Under the pieces are notes generated by a model. That model was not told where the DNA came from, did not search any database, and was given only the letters and a program-made list of their open reading frames with translations. A stretch of DNA of 64,000 bases from Paludibacterium denitrificans. GTDB lineage: Bacteria > Pseudomonadota > Gammaproteobacteria > Burkholderiales > Chromobacteriaceae. A program made the translations under genes and the position numbers. Positions 8,565 to 20,866 of this stretch are shown here, in pieces. Each line of letters begins with the position of its first letter. Within the stretch, counting starts at the first letter, position 1. Location of the stretch: NCBI RefSeq assembly GCF_009707705.1, contig NZ_WLYX01000001.1:496001-560000 (forward strand). Direction: 5' to 3'.

Positions 8565-10927
8565 CTACAAGCGCAACTGGGCAGCGTGTGCCAAGGCTGC
8601 TGCAGCCAGCAATTGCTGAATGGCAGCTTCTACGTCGTCATCGGTCAGCGTCTTGGCATCATCCTGCAAGATGACACGGAAAGCCAGACTCTTCTGCCCT
8701 TCTGCCACACCCGGCCCACGATAGATGTCAAACAACGCCACATCTTTGACGATGGCAGTAGCATTTGCCATAAACGTTGACAGCATAGCGCCAACTTCAA
8801 CCGCTTCGTTCACAACCAAGGCCAGATCACGGCGCACAGGCTGGAACTTGCTTACCGGCTGTACGTGAACACGGCCACGCTGCTCGACAGCAACCAGATT
8901 CAGTTCGAACAACATGGGTGCAGACGGCAGATCATAGTCATGCACCCACTTCGGATGCAGTTCGCCCACCACGCCGATGACCTGCTCATTTAGCAGCACC
9001 TCGGCACAACGCCCCGGATGGAAGGCCGGATGCGCTGCCTTGCGGAATGCAGGCTTGAGCGGATAAAGCACAGCTTCGACATCGCCCTTGGCGTCGAAGA
9101 AATCCACTCGTTCCGTTTTGACTGACCATTGTTCAGGCTGACGGGTACCCCACGCGAGGCCAGCCACTTTTTCCGGTTGATCAAAACCCTCTGCAGATTT
9201 CTTGAATACACGAGCCACTTCAAACAGCCGCACGCGAGCCTGCTTGCGATTGATGTTGCTCGCCAGAATATCGACCAGACCACCAATCAGCGACGAACGC
9301 ATCACGCTCATTTGTGAGGCGATCGGGTTCAACAGACGTACCGGATCGGTGTTACCCGCAAAGTCAGCTTCCCAACCTTCTTCAACAAAGGCGTAGCTGA
9401 CCACTTCCTGATAGCCACGATCTGCCAACAGATGGCGAATTTCATCACGCGGACGCAGATCTTCCGACAACGGCAACATGCGTAATCGAGCCACCGGCGC
9501 CTCGGAAGGAATAGCATCGTAACCATGTACGCGCGCCACTTCTTCGATCAGGTCTTCTTCGATTTCAATATCGTAGCGGAACGACGGCGACTGCACGACA
9601 AAGTCCGCACCCTGCTGCGAGTAGGTCAACCCCGTGCGGCTAAAGATGGTGGCGATCTGCTCGGCAGATAGCTCAATGCCCAATACTTTGCTCACCCGAG
9701 CTTAGCCGTACGGTCACAGCGCCTCGTTGCGGCAGCTCCCCCAGCGTTTCGGCAACCGGGCCGGCTTCACCACCGCAGATATCCAATACCAGCTGGGTGG
9801 CGCGCTCAATCGCATCGTGTTGCAGCTGGAAATCAACGCCGCGTTCGAAGCGGAACGAAGAATCAGAGCCAAAACCCAGCTCGCGCGCCTTTAAGCGATG
9901 ACGTCCGGGGCAAAGAAAGCGCTTTCCAAGAAGATGTCCGTGCTGGTCGTGGTCACGCCACTGTGTTCGCCGCCCATGACGCTTAAGCAATGGCCAGCGG
10001 GCCGGTTTCATCAGCAATCACCAGCGTGTTTTCGGCCAACTTGACGGTCTTTTCGTTCAGGCAAGCCAATGTTTCGCCGCTCTTGGCCATGCGGACCTGA
10101 ATGCCACCATGCAGCTTGGCCAGGTCAAACGCATGCATCGGTTGGCCTTGCTCCAGCAACACATAGTTGGTGATATCCACCACGGCGGAAATGGAACGGA
10201 TACCGGAACGCTCCAGTCGCTGCTTCATCCAGTCCGGCGTCGAGGCTGCGGCATTGATGTTGCGCACGATTCGGCCAACATAGCGGCCACACGCTTGCGG
10301 CGCCTGAATGCTAACCGGAAACACATCAGCCAATGTTGCCGCCACCGGACGGATTTCCACGCTGGAAAGTTCGCTACCGGTCAATGCTGCCACTTCGCGC
10401 GCAATCCCACGAATCGACAGGCAATCGGCACGATTAGGCGTGATCTTCAGTGTAAACAGTTGATCATCCAGCCCAAGATAATCACGGATGCTGCTGCCTA
10501 CCGGTGCATCAGCTGGCAAAACCAGCAAGCCATCGACGTCGTCCGGTACGCCCAGTTCCTTGCCGGAACACAGCATGCCATTGGATGCCACACCACGCAT
10601 TTTGGTTGGCTTGATCTTGAAGTCACCAGGCAAGATCGCACCAGGCAGCGCGCACGGAACTTTAATACCCGGCTCGACATTGGGTGCACCACAAACGATC
10701 TGCACCAGTTCGCCAGTGCCAACATCGACTTGCGTGACGCGCAAACGGTCAGCATTTTCATGCTTGACAACGTCCTTGACCTCAGCGATCACCACGCCAC
10801 TAAACGCCGGAGCAGCAGGATTAACCTCTTCGACCTCAAGCCCAGCCATCGTCAGCAGATAAGACAACTCATCAGTCGTCAGGGCAGGATTGACCCAGCT
10901 TCTTAGCCATTGTTCGGAAAATTGCAT
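8565..10927 (-). CDS. pheT: phenylalanyl-tRNA synthetase beta subunit (two frame breaks)
   Basis: About 787 residues once repaired. Starting [14 protein letters not shown], it holds the EMAP/tRNA-binding domain (~40-150), the B3/4 editing domain, the B5 domain and the C-terminal anticodon-binding domain with [20 protein letters not shown]. Breaks lie at 9981-9988 (GCTTAAGC where the protein needs GCCGGC, GPLAIAGVMGG) and near 9690 (extra T in AGCTCGGG for AGCCGGG). An intact GCCGGC survives at 9759. It forms an alpha2-beta2 enzyme with PheS, encoded 22 bases upstream. Two GTTGGCCGAA words lie inside (10031, 10270). Confidence 0.95.
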
Positions 10928-10949
10928 TATTGATATCCCCTGCCTGCGA

Positions 10950-11939
<990 letters not shown>

Positions 11940-12106
11940 TTACACCGTATGCGTAATTCCAATCCACCACGACAACATGACAACAGAAAGCTCAACTACT
12001 ACCACATGGACGCTTCCACGGCGGCACGTTCCGAGCATCTTGGAACAAGAAGATTCACCACACTGCTGACAGTCTGGTAAATGTTCTTGTTCATGAAACC
12101 AAGGTG

Positions 12107-12134
12107 AAAAAAAGGGAGGCATATGCCTCCCCTT
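12107..12134 (-). terminator. intrinsic terminator after rplT
   Basis: On the minus strand GGGAGGCAT ATGCCTCCC is a near-perfect hairpin followed by a run of seven T. It separates the infC-rpmI-rplT transcript from pheST. Confidence 0.88.
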
Positions 12135-12148
12135 TCACCGTCCGGCAA

Positions 12149-12501
12149 TCAAGCGAGGCTAGCTTTCGCTTGAGCAACGATCTGAGCAAAAGCTTGTCGA
12201 ACACGGCCAGATCAGCCAGAACCTTACGGTCGATTTCGATAGCAGCTTTTTTCAGGCCGTTCATGAATTTGCTGTAAGGCAGGCCGCATTCACGCGCAGC
12301 GGCGTTGATACGAGCAATCCACAATTGACGGAACTGACGTTTTTTCTGACGACGGTCACGGTATGCGTATTGACCGGCTTTCATCACCGCCTGTTTGGCG
12401 ATGCGATAGACGTTCTTGCGACGGCCGCGATAGCCCTTCGCCAGAGCTAGGATTTTTTTGTGACGAGCACGAGCGGTTACACCGCGTTTAACACGAGGCA
12501 T
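12149..12501 (-). CDS. rplT: 50S ribosomal protein L20 (C-terminal break)
   Basis: It starts [20 protein letters not shown] and follows L20 throughout, including [20 protein letters not shown]. Near 12198 the protein needs DKPAFAQ (a GCCGGC site) but four bases are missing, so the frame as read runs on into a false tail. With repair the end is [14 protein letters not shown] with stop 12149-12151, 118 residues as in other bacteria. L20 binds 23S rRNA early in 50S assembly and can repress its own operon. Confidence 0.95.
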
Positions 12502-12513
12502 TCTTCAATCTCC

Positions 12514-12711
12514 TTATGCGTAGGGCATCATGGCGCGAACAGAAGCCATGTTGGTAGCGTGTACCAGAGTGGTACCGCGCAACTGGCGTTTGCTCTTGGT
12601 GGTTTTCTTGGTCAGGATGTGACGCTTGAACGCATAAGAGCGCTTAACACCGCCATTGCCCAGCACGTTGAGACGCTTTTTCGCGCTCGACTTGGTTTTC
12701 ATTTTCGGCAT
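12514..12711 (-). CDS. rpmI: 50S ribosomal protein L35
   Basis: 65 residues, intact, starting [20 protein letters not shown], with the normal highly basic composition and length. It sits 12 bases upstream of rplT in the standard infC-rpmI-rplT order. Between infC and rpmI (12712-12865) lies a short gap with a weak inverted repeat at 12821-12844 (CACGACAGG...CCTGCCGTG). Confidence 0.97.
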   Translation of the reverse strand: MPKMKTKSSAKKRLNVLGNGGVKRSYAFKRHILTKKTTKSKRQLRGTTLVHATNMASVRAMMPYA

Positions 12712-12865
12712 GGAAAGCTCCTGCTGAATTTAGTTAGATCAGACTCAGGGTGGCCACGAGTGACACTTGTAAACCACTGAATCCCGCTTTTGTTGGGCTG
12801 TTGCCAACCCATAAAACCAACACGACAGGAATAGCCCTGCCGTGTAAGGTGGTGATTATACCCGA

Positions 12866-13384
12866 TTATTTCTTTTTCGGGGCAATCATCATCACCATTT
12901 GCCGACCTTCCAGTCTGGGGAATTGTTCCACTGTACCAATTTCCGCCAGATCGGCTTCGACTCGCTTCAACAGAGACAGACCAATATCTTGGTGAGCCAT
13001 CTCCCGGCCACGGAAGCGTAGGGTGACCTTGGCCTTATCCCCATCAGAGAGGAAACGAATTAGGTTACGCAACTTAACCTGATAATCGCCGTCATCAGTA
13101 CCAGGACGGAACTTCACTTCCTTGATCTGGATCTGCTTCTGCTTTTGCTTGGCTTCATGACGCTTCTTCGACTGTTCGTACTTGAACTTGCCAAAGTCCA
13201 TCAACTTGCATACCGGAGGCTGTGCAGTCGGGGAAATCTCCACCAGATCCACATCATTCTCTTCGGCAAGCGCCATTGCTTCACGCAGACTGACAACGCC
13301 TATCTGCTCACCCTCAACACCTACCAGACGGATCTCACGGGCGGTAATTTCGCCATTGATCCGTGCTTCGCGTTCCTGAGCTAT
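12866..13384 (-). CDS. infC: translation initiation factor IF-3, probable AUA start
   Basis: About 172 residues with the IF-3 N-domain ([18 protein letters not shown]), the lysine-rich linker ([20 protein letters not shown]) and the C-domain ending [10 protein letters not shown]. No ATG or GTG is suitably placed. The Shine-Dalgarno AGGAG at about 13393-13397 is eight bases before ATA (13382-13384), giving [16 protein letters not shown] six bases further upstream is too close to the AGGAG. Rare start codons are normal for infC, since IF-3 itself rejects them, which gives autoregulation. It lies 45 bases after thrS. Confidence 0.9.
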   Translation of the reverse strand: MAQEREARINGEITAREIRLVGVEGEQIGVVSLREAMALAEENDVDLVEISPTAQPPVCKLMDFGKFKYEQSKKRHEAKQKQKQIQIKEVKFRPGTDDGDYQVKLRNLIRFLSDGDKAKVTLRFRGREMAHQDIGLSLLKRVEADLAEIGTVEQFPRLEGRQMVMMIAPKKK

Positions 13385-13429
13385 AGCCAAATCTCCTATT
13401 AATTTAATCTATCGTCTGCCGCCGCTCGA

Positions 13430-15333
13430 TCAGGCCTCCGGCATCTCAGCCAAGAGGCGAGCCACAAAGGCATCCAGCGTAAGTTGCCCAAGGTCTTCAC
13501 CCCGGGCGCGCACGGCCACTAACCCGTCTGCCTTTTCCTTGTCGCCGACGATAATCTGGTACGGCAGCTTTTGCAGACTGTGTTCACGGATTTTATAGCC
13601 GATCTTCTCGTTCCTCAAGTCAACCTCGACGCGGAACCCGTGTTTTCTCAGGCTGGTGGCCACTTCGTTGGCATAATCGACCTGCGCTTCGGTGATGCTC
13701 ATCACCACCATCTGTACCGGAGCCAACCACAATGGGAAAGCACCAGCATGGTTTTCGATCAGGATACCAAGGAAGCGTTCCAGCGAACCCGAGGATGGCG
13801 CGGTGCAACATAACCGGGCGCTGACGGCTGTTATCTTCTGCCACATATTCCGCATCCAGGCGTTCGGGCAACACGAAATCCAGCTGCAGCGTGCCACACT
13901 GCCGGGGAACGGCCCAAGGCGTCCTTGATGTGATATTCGATCTTGGGGCCGTAGAAGGCACCCTCACCCGGCAATTCTTCCCACGTTACACCGCAAGCGG
14001 CTAGCGCATCGCGCAAACCTTGCTCGGCCTTATCCCATACTTCATCCGATCCGGCACGCTTTTCCGGGCGCAGGGATAGTTTGATCTCGACATTATCAAA
14101 ACCAAAACGCTCATACACCTTCATGGTGAGCTGGTTGAACGCCTTGGCTTCGGCGTTGATCTGGTCTTCGGTACAGAAAATGTGCGCATCATCCTGCACA
14201 AATCCGCGTACCCGCATGATGCCGTGCAAGGCGCCCGACGGTTCATTACGGTGGCAAGCGCCAAATTCGGCCAGACGCATCGGCAATTCACGATAGGAAC
14301 GCAGGCCGCTATTGAACACTTGCACATGGCCGGGCAGTTCATCGGTTTGACGGCGTAATCGCGCTTTTCCGATTCGGTGGTGAACATGTGTTCACGGTAG
14401 TTTTCCCAGTGACCGGACTTTTCCCACATGATGCGGTCCATCACCATCGGGGTGCGGATTTCCTGATAACCGGCATGCGCGAGGGTGTGACGCATGTATT
14501 GTTCGACGTTTTGCCACAGCTGCCAGCCTTTGGGGTGCCAGAACACCATGCCAGGGCGCCTCATCTTGCAGATGGAACAGATCGAGCTGCTTGCCCAGCT
14601 TGCGATGGTCGCGCTTTTCGGCCTCTTCCAGCATGTGCAGATACTGGGCCAGATCTTCTTTCTTGGCCCATGCCGTGCCGTAAATGCGTTGCAGCATTTC
14701 GTTACGGCTATCCCCGCGCCAGTAAGCACCTGCCACCTTCATCAGCTTGAATACCTTGAGCTTGCCAGTGGACGGTACGTGCGGGCCGCGACACAAATCG
14801 GTGAACGCTCCTTCACGATAGAGCGACAGCACCTGATCCTGCGGAATGGATTCGATGATTTCGGCCTTGTAGGCTTCGCCAATGCTCTTGAAGTAGGCAA
14901 TGGCTTCATCGCGCGGCAGCTCGTAACGCTCGACCGGAATATCCTGTTTGGCCAGCTCCGTCATTTTCTTTTCAATGGCGGCGAGGTCTTCCGGCGTGAA
15001 CGGACGCTTGTAGGCGAAATCGTAATAGAAGCCGTTTTCGATTTCCGGCCCGATGGTGACTTGCGCCTCGGGAAACAACTCTTTCACGGCATAAGCCAGC
15101 AAGTGCGCGGTGGAGTGACGAATAATGGAAACACCATCCGCATCTTTGTCGGTAATGATGGCCAGATCGACATTGCGATCAATGGTAAAGGAGGTATCGA
15201 CCAGCACTCCATCCACACGACCAGCCAGCGCGGCACGCGCAAGACCGGTGCCAATAGAGGCCGCCACGTCATGAACCGTTACCGGTTTGTCGAATGAACG
15301 GACCGAGCCGTCAGGCAGGCGAATGTCAGGCAT
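13430..15333 (-). CDS. thrS: threonyl-tRNA synthetase (four frame breaks)
   Basis: About 635 residues. It has an N-terminal TGS domain ([20 protein letters not shown]), an editing domain with [11 protein letters not shown], the class II core ([27 protein letters not shown]) and the anticodon-binding domain ending [12 protein letters not shown]. All four breaks sit at sites where conservation requires CCTGG: near 14559 (CCCTGG), 14328 (CCGG), 13891 (CCCCGG) and 13786 (CCTCGGG). The enzyme joins threonine to tRNA-Thr. The gene order thrS-infC-rpmI-rplT-pheST is standard. Confidence 0.95.
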
Positions 15334-15373
15334 GTCAACTCCAAACAGGGCGAAATTTCAGTTTGAAAAAGGT

Positions 15374-15404
15374 AAAAAAAAGAGCGGCTGAGCCGCTCTT
15401 TTTT
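15374..15404. terminator. bidirectional terminator between tRNA-Val and thrS
   Basis: The stem AGAGCGGCT/AGCCGCTCT (15381-15399) is flanked by A-runs on the left and T-runs on the right, so it can stop transcription either way. It probably ends the tRNA-Val transcript before thrS. Confidence 0.85.
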
Positions 15405-15498
15405 GCATGGTACAACCCGCAGGGCTCAGCTAGCGTGAGAAGGACGGGTTGTGGTAGTTCGCCAGTATTTCACTTGGACTACTCCATGCGATGAATTT

Positions 15499-15575
15499 TG
15501 GTAGGCACGATTGGACTCGAACCAACGACCCCCACCATGTCAAGGTGGTGCTCTAACCAGCTGAGCTACGTGCCT
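15499..15575 (-). tRNA. tRNA-Val (anticodon GAC)
   Basis: 77 bases on the minus strand. The acceptor stem AGGCACG/CGTGCCT pairs fully, CCA is encoded (TGG at 15499-15501 on the plus strand), the D-arm is GCTCAGCTGGTTAGAGC, the anticodon loop TTGACAT gives GAC, and the T-arm contains GGTTCGAGTCC. All invariant positions look normal. Confidence 0.95.
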
Positions 15576-15678
15576 GAGGTCAAGAATGGCGATAATAACG
15601 GCTGTTTGAGGTAATTGCAAGCAAGATCAGCCAATGCCGCCACCGGCGCTGGCCGCTTGCGGTATACTAGCCTGCTGA

Positions 15679-16821
<1,143 letters not shown>

Positions 16822-16837
16822 GAGCGGGAACCGGTAA

Positions 16838-16866
16838 GGTTGGCCGAAGTCTGAATCCGGCCAACC
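16838..16866. terminator. hairpin formed by an inverted pair of the GTTGGCCGAA word
   Basis: Between tgt and yajC, GGTTGGCCG (16838-16846) and CGGCCAACC (16858-16866) form a perfect 9-bp stem with an 11-base loop. The left arm is an exact GTTGGCCGAA; the right arm has one change. There is no T-run, so terminator strength is uncertain, but Neisseria DUS pairs are often placed this way after genes. Confidence 0.6.
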
Positions 16867-16949
16867 GCTGTGGTTGGAAAAGACACACAGCGTGGCTACA
16901 ATGGCCCGTTTGATTTCACTCTGCATACGATAACAAAGGGAGTTCACGC

Positions 16950-17267
16950 ATGTTTATTGCCCCCGCTTTTGCTGCCAATACCGGCGTTGCCGGTTTTGAC
17001 GTGATGAGTTTCCTGCCGATGGTGGTGATTTTTGTGCTGTTTTGGTTCCTGCTGGTACGCCCGCAGCAAAAACGCATGAAAGAACATCAGAAGATGCTCA
17101 ACGAAATCCAGAAAGGCGACAAGGTCGCGACTCAAGGTGGGCTGATCGGCCGCGTGACCAAGATCAGCGACCAGGTGCTGACTCTGGAAATCGCCAACAA
17201 CGTGGAAGTACAGGTACAGCGCAGCGCCGTTTCCGGCAAGCTGGATGCTGAAGCAGCCAAAGCCTGA
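16950..17267 (+). CDS. yajC: preprotein translocase accessory subunit YajC
   Basis: 105 residues, intact. An N-terminal membrane segment (MSFLPMVVIFVLFWFLLVRP) is followed by QQKRMKEHQKMLNEIQKGDK and a small cytoplasmic beta-domain, as in all YajC proteins. It associates with SecDF at the SecYEG translocon. A good site (AAAGGGAG) precedes ATG 16950. It lies 66 bases before secD. Confidence 0.95.
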   Translation: MFIAPAFAANTGVAGFDVMSFLPMVVIFVLFWFLLVRPQQKRMKEHQKMLNEIQKGDKVATQGGLIGRVTKISDQVLTLEIANNVEVQVQRSAVSGKLDAEAAKA

Positions 17268-17333
17268 TTCTGATACGGTGGCCGCCTGACATCAGGCGGC
17301 CCATTGCCTTATTTATCTGCCTGAACCATTCTC

Positions 17334-19179
17334 ATGAACCGCTATCCTCTCTGGAAATACCTCGTCATTGGGGTCGCGCTGATCATTTCCATGATCTATA
17401 CGCTACCCAACTTCTACGGCGAGACTCCTGCGGTCCGAGTCTCCAGCTCCCGCCAGTCCATTCCGGTGGACACCGCCCTGATGGGCCGCGTGGAAGAGGC
17501 TCTGAAAGCGCAAAATATTACCCCGACTGGCCTGTTTCTGGACGGCGCCAGCCTGAAAGTCCGCTTTAAAGACCCGGACACCCAGATCAAGGCACGCGAC
17601 GCCATCCAGCACGCACTGGGCGATAACTACATCATCGCGCTCAACCTGCTGTCGGCTTCGCCGGAATGGCTGACCCGACTCAAAGCCTACCCGATGTTCC
17701 CGGGCCTCGACCTGCGCGGTGGCGTGCACTTCCTGCTGGAAGTGGACATGAAAGCCGCCACCGACAAGACCATGGAGCGCTATGCTTCGGCGACATTCGC
17801 CGCGAGTTGAAAAACCAGAAGGTACGCTATGGCACCATCAAACGCGCCGGGACCAATCTGGAAGTCCAGCTGCGTGACGCCGAAACGCTGAAAGCCGCCG
17901 AAGACGCGATTGCGCGCACGATTCCGGTGCTGACGCAAAACGCCGACGAAACCACTTTCAAACTGACGCTGGGCCTCAAGCCGGAGGAAATCACCCGGAT
18001 TCAGGGCGATGCCGTCAAACAGAACATCACCACCCTGCATAACCGGGTGAATGAACTGGGTGTAGCCGAACCGATCATCCAGCAGGCGGGTCCGAACCGT
18101 ATCGTGGTCCAACTGCCGGGCGTGCAGGATACCGCCAAGGCCAAGGACATTCTCGGCCGCACCGCCACGTTGCAGGTCCGCATGGTGGAAGACGACCGAG
18201 GCCAAGGTCAGCGACGCGCTGGCGGGCAATGTACCCGCTTACTACGACCTGCTGGAAGAAGCCACGTCCAACGGTCCGCAGAAGATTCTGGTACGCAAGG
18301 ACGTGGAACTGACCGGCGACAACATCAACGACGCGCAAGCAGGCTTTGATGAAAATGGCGCTCCGGCCGTTCACATCAATCTGGATGCCACCGGCGCCAG
18401 CATTTTCCGTCAGGTCACGGCCGACAACATCGGCAAGCGCATGGCGATGATTCTGGTGGAAAAAGGCAAGGCTGAAGTCGTGACGGCACCGGTGATCCGT
18501 TCGGAAATCGGTGGTGGCCGGGTACAGATCTCCGGCAGCATGAATCCTGCCGAAGCCAACGATACCGCGCTGCTGCTGCGCGCCGGTTCGCTGGCGGCAC
18601 CGATGAACATCGTGGAAGAACGCACGGTGGGCCCGAGCCCCGGGTAAGGAAAACATCGAAAAAGGTTTCCACTCCACGCTGTGGGGCTTTGCCGCCATTG
18701 CCGTGTTCATGATGATCTACTACCGCGTGTTCGGGGTAATCTCGGCGCTGTCGCTGGGCGTTAACCTGTTCATGCTGGTGGCGGTACTGTCCATGATGCA
18801 GGCCACGCTGACCCTGCCCGGTATCGCGGCCATTGCGCTGACGCTGGGTATGGCGATTGATGCCAACGTACTGATCAACGAACGTATCCGCGAGGAGCTA
18901 CGCAACGGCGTGCCGCCGCAGTCGGCAATTCAGGCCGGTTACCAACACGCCCTGGGCAACCATTCTCGACTCCAACATCACCACGCTGATTGCTTAGCCG
19001 GCGCTGTTGATCTTTGGTTCCGGCCCGGTGCGCGGTTTTGCCGTGGTGCACTGTCTGGGCATCATGACCTCGATGTTCTCCGCCGTGCTGGTATCGCGTG
19101 GCATTGTCAACCTGTGGTACGGCCGTCGCCGCCGCCCGGCCAAGCTGTCTATCGGCCGGTCTGGAAACCGGAGCAATAA
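17334..19179 (+). CDS. secD: protein translocase subunit SecD (five or more frame breaks)
   Basis: About 615 residues. A first membrane segment (YPLWKYLVIGVALIISMIYT) is followed by the large periplasmic P1 domain and five clustered C-terminal segments with IAVFMMIYYRVFG and GMAIDANVLINERIREEL. Breaks lie near 17789 (GCTTCGGC for GCCGGC), 18198 (CCGAGG for CCAGGAGG), 18638 (CCCCGG for CCTGG), 18950 (CCCTGG for CCTGG), 18991-19001 (GCTTAGCC) and 19163. With SecF it uses the proton-motive force to help pull exported proteins across the inner membrane. Stop 19177-19179; secF begins 9 bases later. Confidence 0.93.
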
Positions 19180-19188
19180 GGAAGTCAC

Positions 19189-20123
19189 ATGGAGCTTTTC
19201 CGCATCAAACGGGATATCCCGTTCATGAGCTACGGCTTACCACCACTGCCATTTCGCTGGTGACCTTTATCCCGGCCGTGGTGTTTTTGGTGATCCGCGG
19301 GCTTAACTTCAGCGTGGAGTTCACCGGTGGTACGGTGATGGAAGTCCAGTACCAGCAGTCGGCCAACTTGCCTGATATCCGCAACCGGGTGGATGCCTTG
19401 AAGATGGGCGAAGCCACGGTGCAGAGCCCGGGCACCTCGCGTGATGTCATGATCCGCCTGCCCAGCCGTCAGGGCGTCAGCTCGGCGCAGCTGTCCGAAA
19501 AGGTCATGAGCCAGCTCAAGGCAGCAACGCCGGAGGTGCAGTTGCGCAAGGTGGAGTTTGTTGGCCCGAGCGTGGGCGAAGAACTGGTAACCCACGGCCT
19601 GACTGCGGTAATTCTGGTATGTATCGGCATCATGATCTACCCGGCCTTGCGCTTTGAATGGCGCTTTGCCGTGTCGGCCATTATCGCCAACATGCACGAT
19701 GTGGTGATCATTCTGGGTTGCTTCGCCTTCTTTCAGTGGGAATTCTCGCTGACGGTGCTGGCTGGCGTACTGGCCGTGCTGGGTTATTCGGTGAACGAAT
19801 CAGTGGTGGTGTTTGACCGGATTCGGGAAAACTTCCGCAAACCGGCCATGCGCAACAAGACTGTGCATGAAGTCATCGACAATGCCATTACCGCTACCAT
19901 GAGCCGTACCATCATCACCCACGGTTCGACCGAAGCCATGGTGTTGTCCATGCTGGTTTTTGGCGGCCCGGCCCTGCATGGTTTTGCCACGGCGCTGACC
20001 ATTGGTATTGTGTTTGGTATCTACTCGTCGGTGCTGGTTGCCAGCCCGATCGTGATGTGGCTTGGCGTATCGCGCCAGAATCTGGTGAAACCGGCCAAAC
20101 CCAAACAGGAAGCGGTGGTCTGA
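19189..20123 (+). CDS. secF: protein translocase subunit SecF (one early frame break)
   Basis: It starts [16 protein letters not shown] at ATG 19189. The frame shifts near 19233, where one base is missing after TACGG, and then continues [20 protein letters not shown]. Six membrane segments flank a periplasmic domain with [14 protein letters not shown]. The conserved region [18 protein letters not shown] and the C-terminal segments [20 protein letters not shown] follow. The length of about 312 residues is normal. It forms the SecDF complex with the product of the gene 9 bases upstream. Confidence 0.93.
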
Positions 20124-20217
20124 GCCACCCTGCCCCGCAAACAGGCTTACTTGTCCGGCCTGTTTTTTCATCGTCATTCAAATCTTTTCGGCCAACCTGC
20201 TGCTACAATCCTGCCCC

Positions 20218-20866
20218 ATGGACGCCCTGACTTTCTTACTCGACTTCATCTTGCACATCGACGTGCATCTGGCTCACTTGGTCGCACAGTACGGCGTATG
20301 GATTTACGCCATCCTGTTTGCCATTCTGTTTTGCGAAACCGGTTTGGTAGTCACCCCGTTTCTGCCAGGTGATTCACTGCTTTTTGTTGCTTAAGCGCGC
20401 TGGCGGCAATGGGCAAAATGGATGTGCATCTACTGACCGGCTCTTTGATTCTGGCCGGGGTGCTGGGCAATACCGTCAACTACACGGTGGGGCGCTATCT
20501 TGGCAATGCCCTGTTGCAGCGCTATCCCAAACTGATCAAACCGGAATACCGGCCAAGACCCATGCTTTTTACGACAAGCATGGCGGCAAGACCATCATCT
20601 TTACCCGCTTCGTACCGATCATCCGCACCTTTGCTCCCTTCGTGGCAGGCATTGGCAGCATGGGCTACCGGCAGTTCACGCTGTATAACGTCGCCGGTGC
20701 CGCGCTGTGGGTGGCCGGTTTTTGCTATGCCGGTTACTTCTTCGGCAACCTGCCTTTCGTGCGCAAGAACCTAGAATTGCTGATTTTTGGCATCATTTTT
20801 GTTTCCTTCCTGCCCGCCATTATTGAATTCTGGCGGCACAAACGGCAGGCCAAGCCGCAGCAATGA
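20218..20866 (+). CDS. DedA-family inner-membrane protein (two frame breaks)
   Basis: About 216 residues with several membrane segments and the DedA motifs [25 protein letters not shown], and [19 protein letters not shown]. Breaks are at 20389-20396 (GCTTAAGC for GCCGGC; expected LLFVAGALAAMG) and near 20551 (CCGG for CCTGG; expected [10 protein letters not shown]). DedA proteins are implicated in undecaprenyl-phosphate and phospholipid recycling. The stop overlaps the start of mutL (20863-20866). An exact GTTGGCCGAA word lies just upstream (20187). Confidence 0.9.

Noticed and set aside
20389..20396. GCTTAAGC as a programmed frameshift, recoding or insertion target
   Set aside because: It occurs in unrelated genes, always replacing an expected GCCGGC, and other strings replace the same hexamer; no slippery site or downstream structure is shared.
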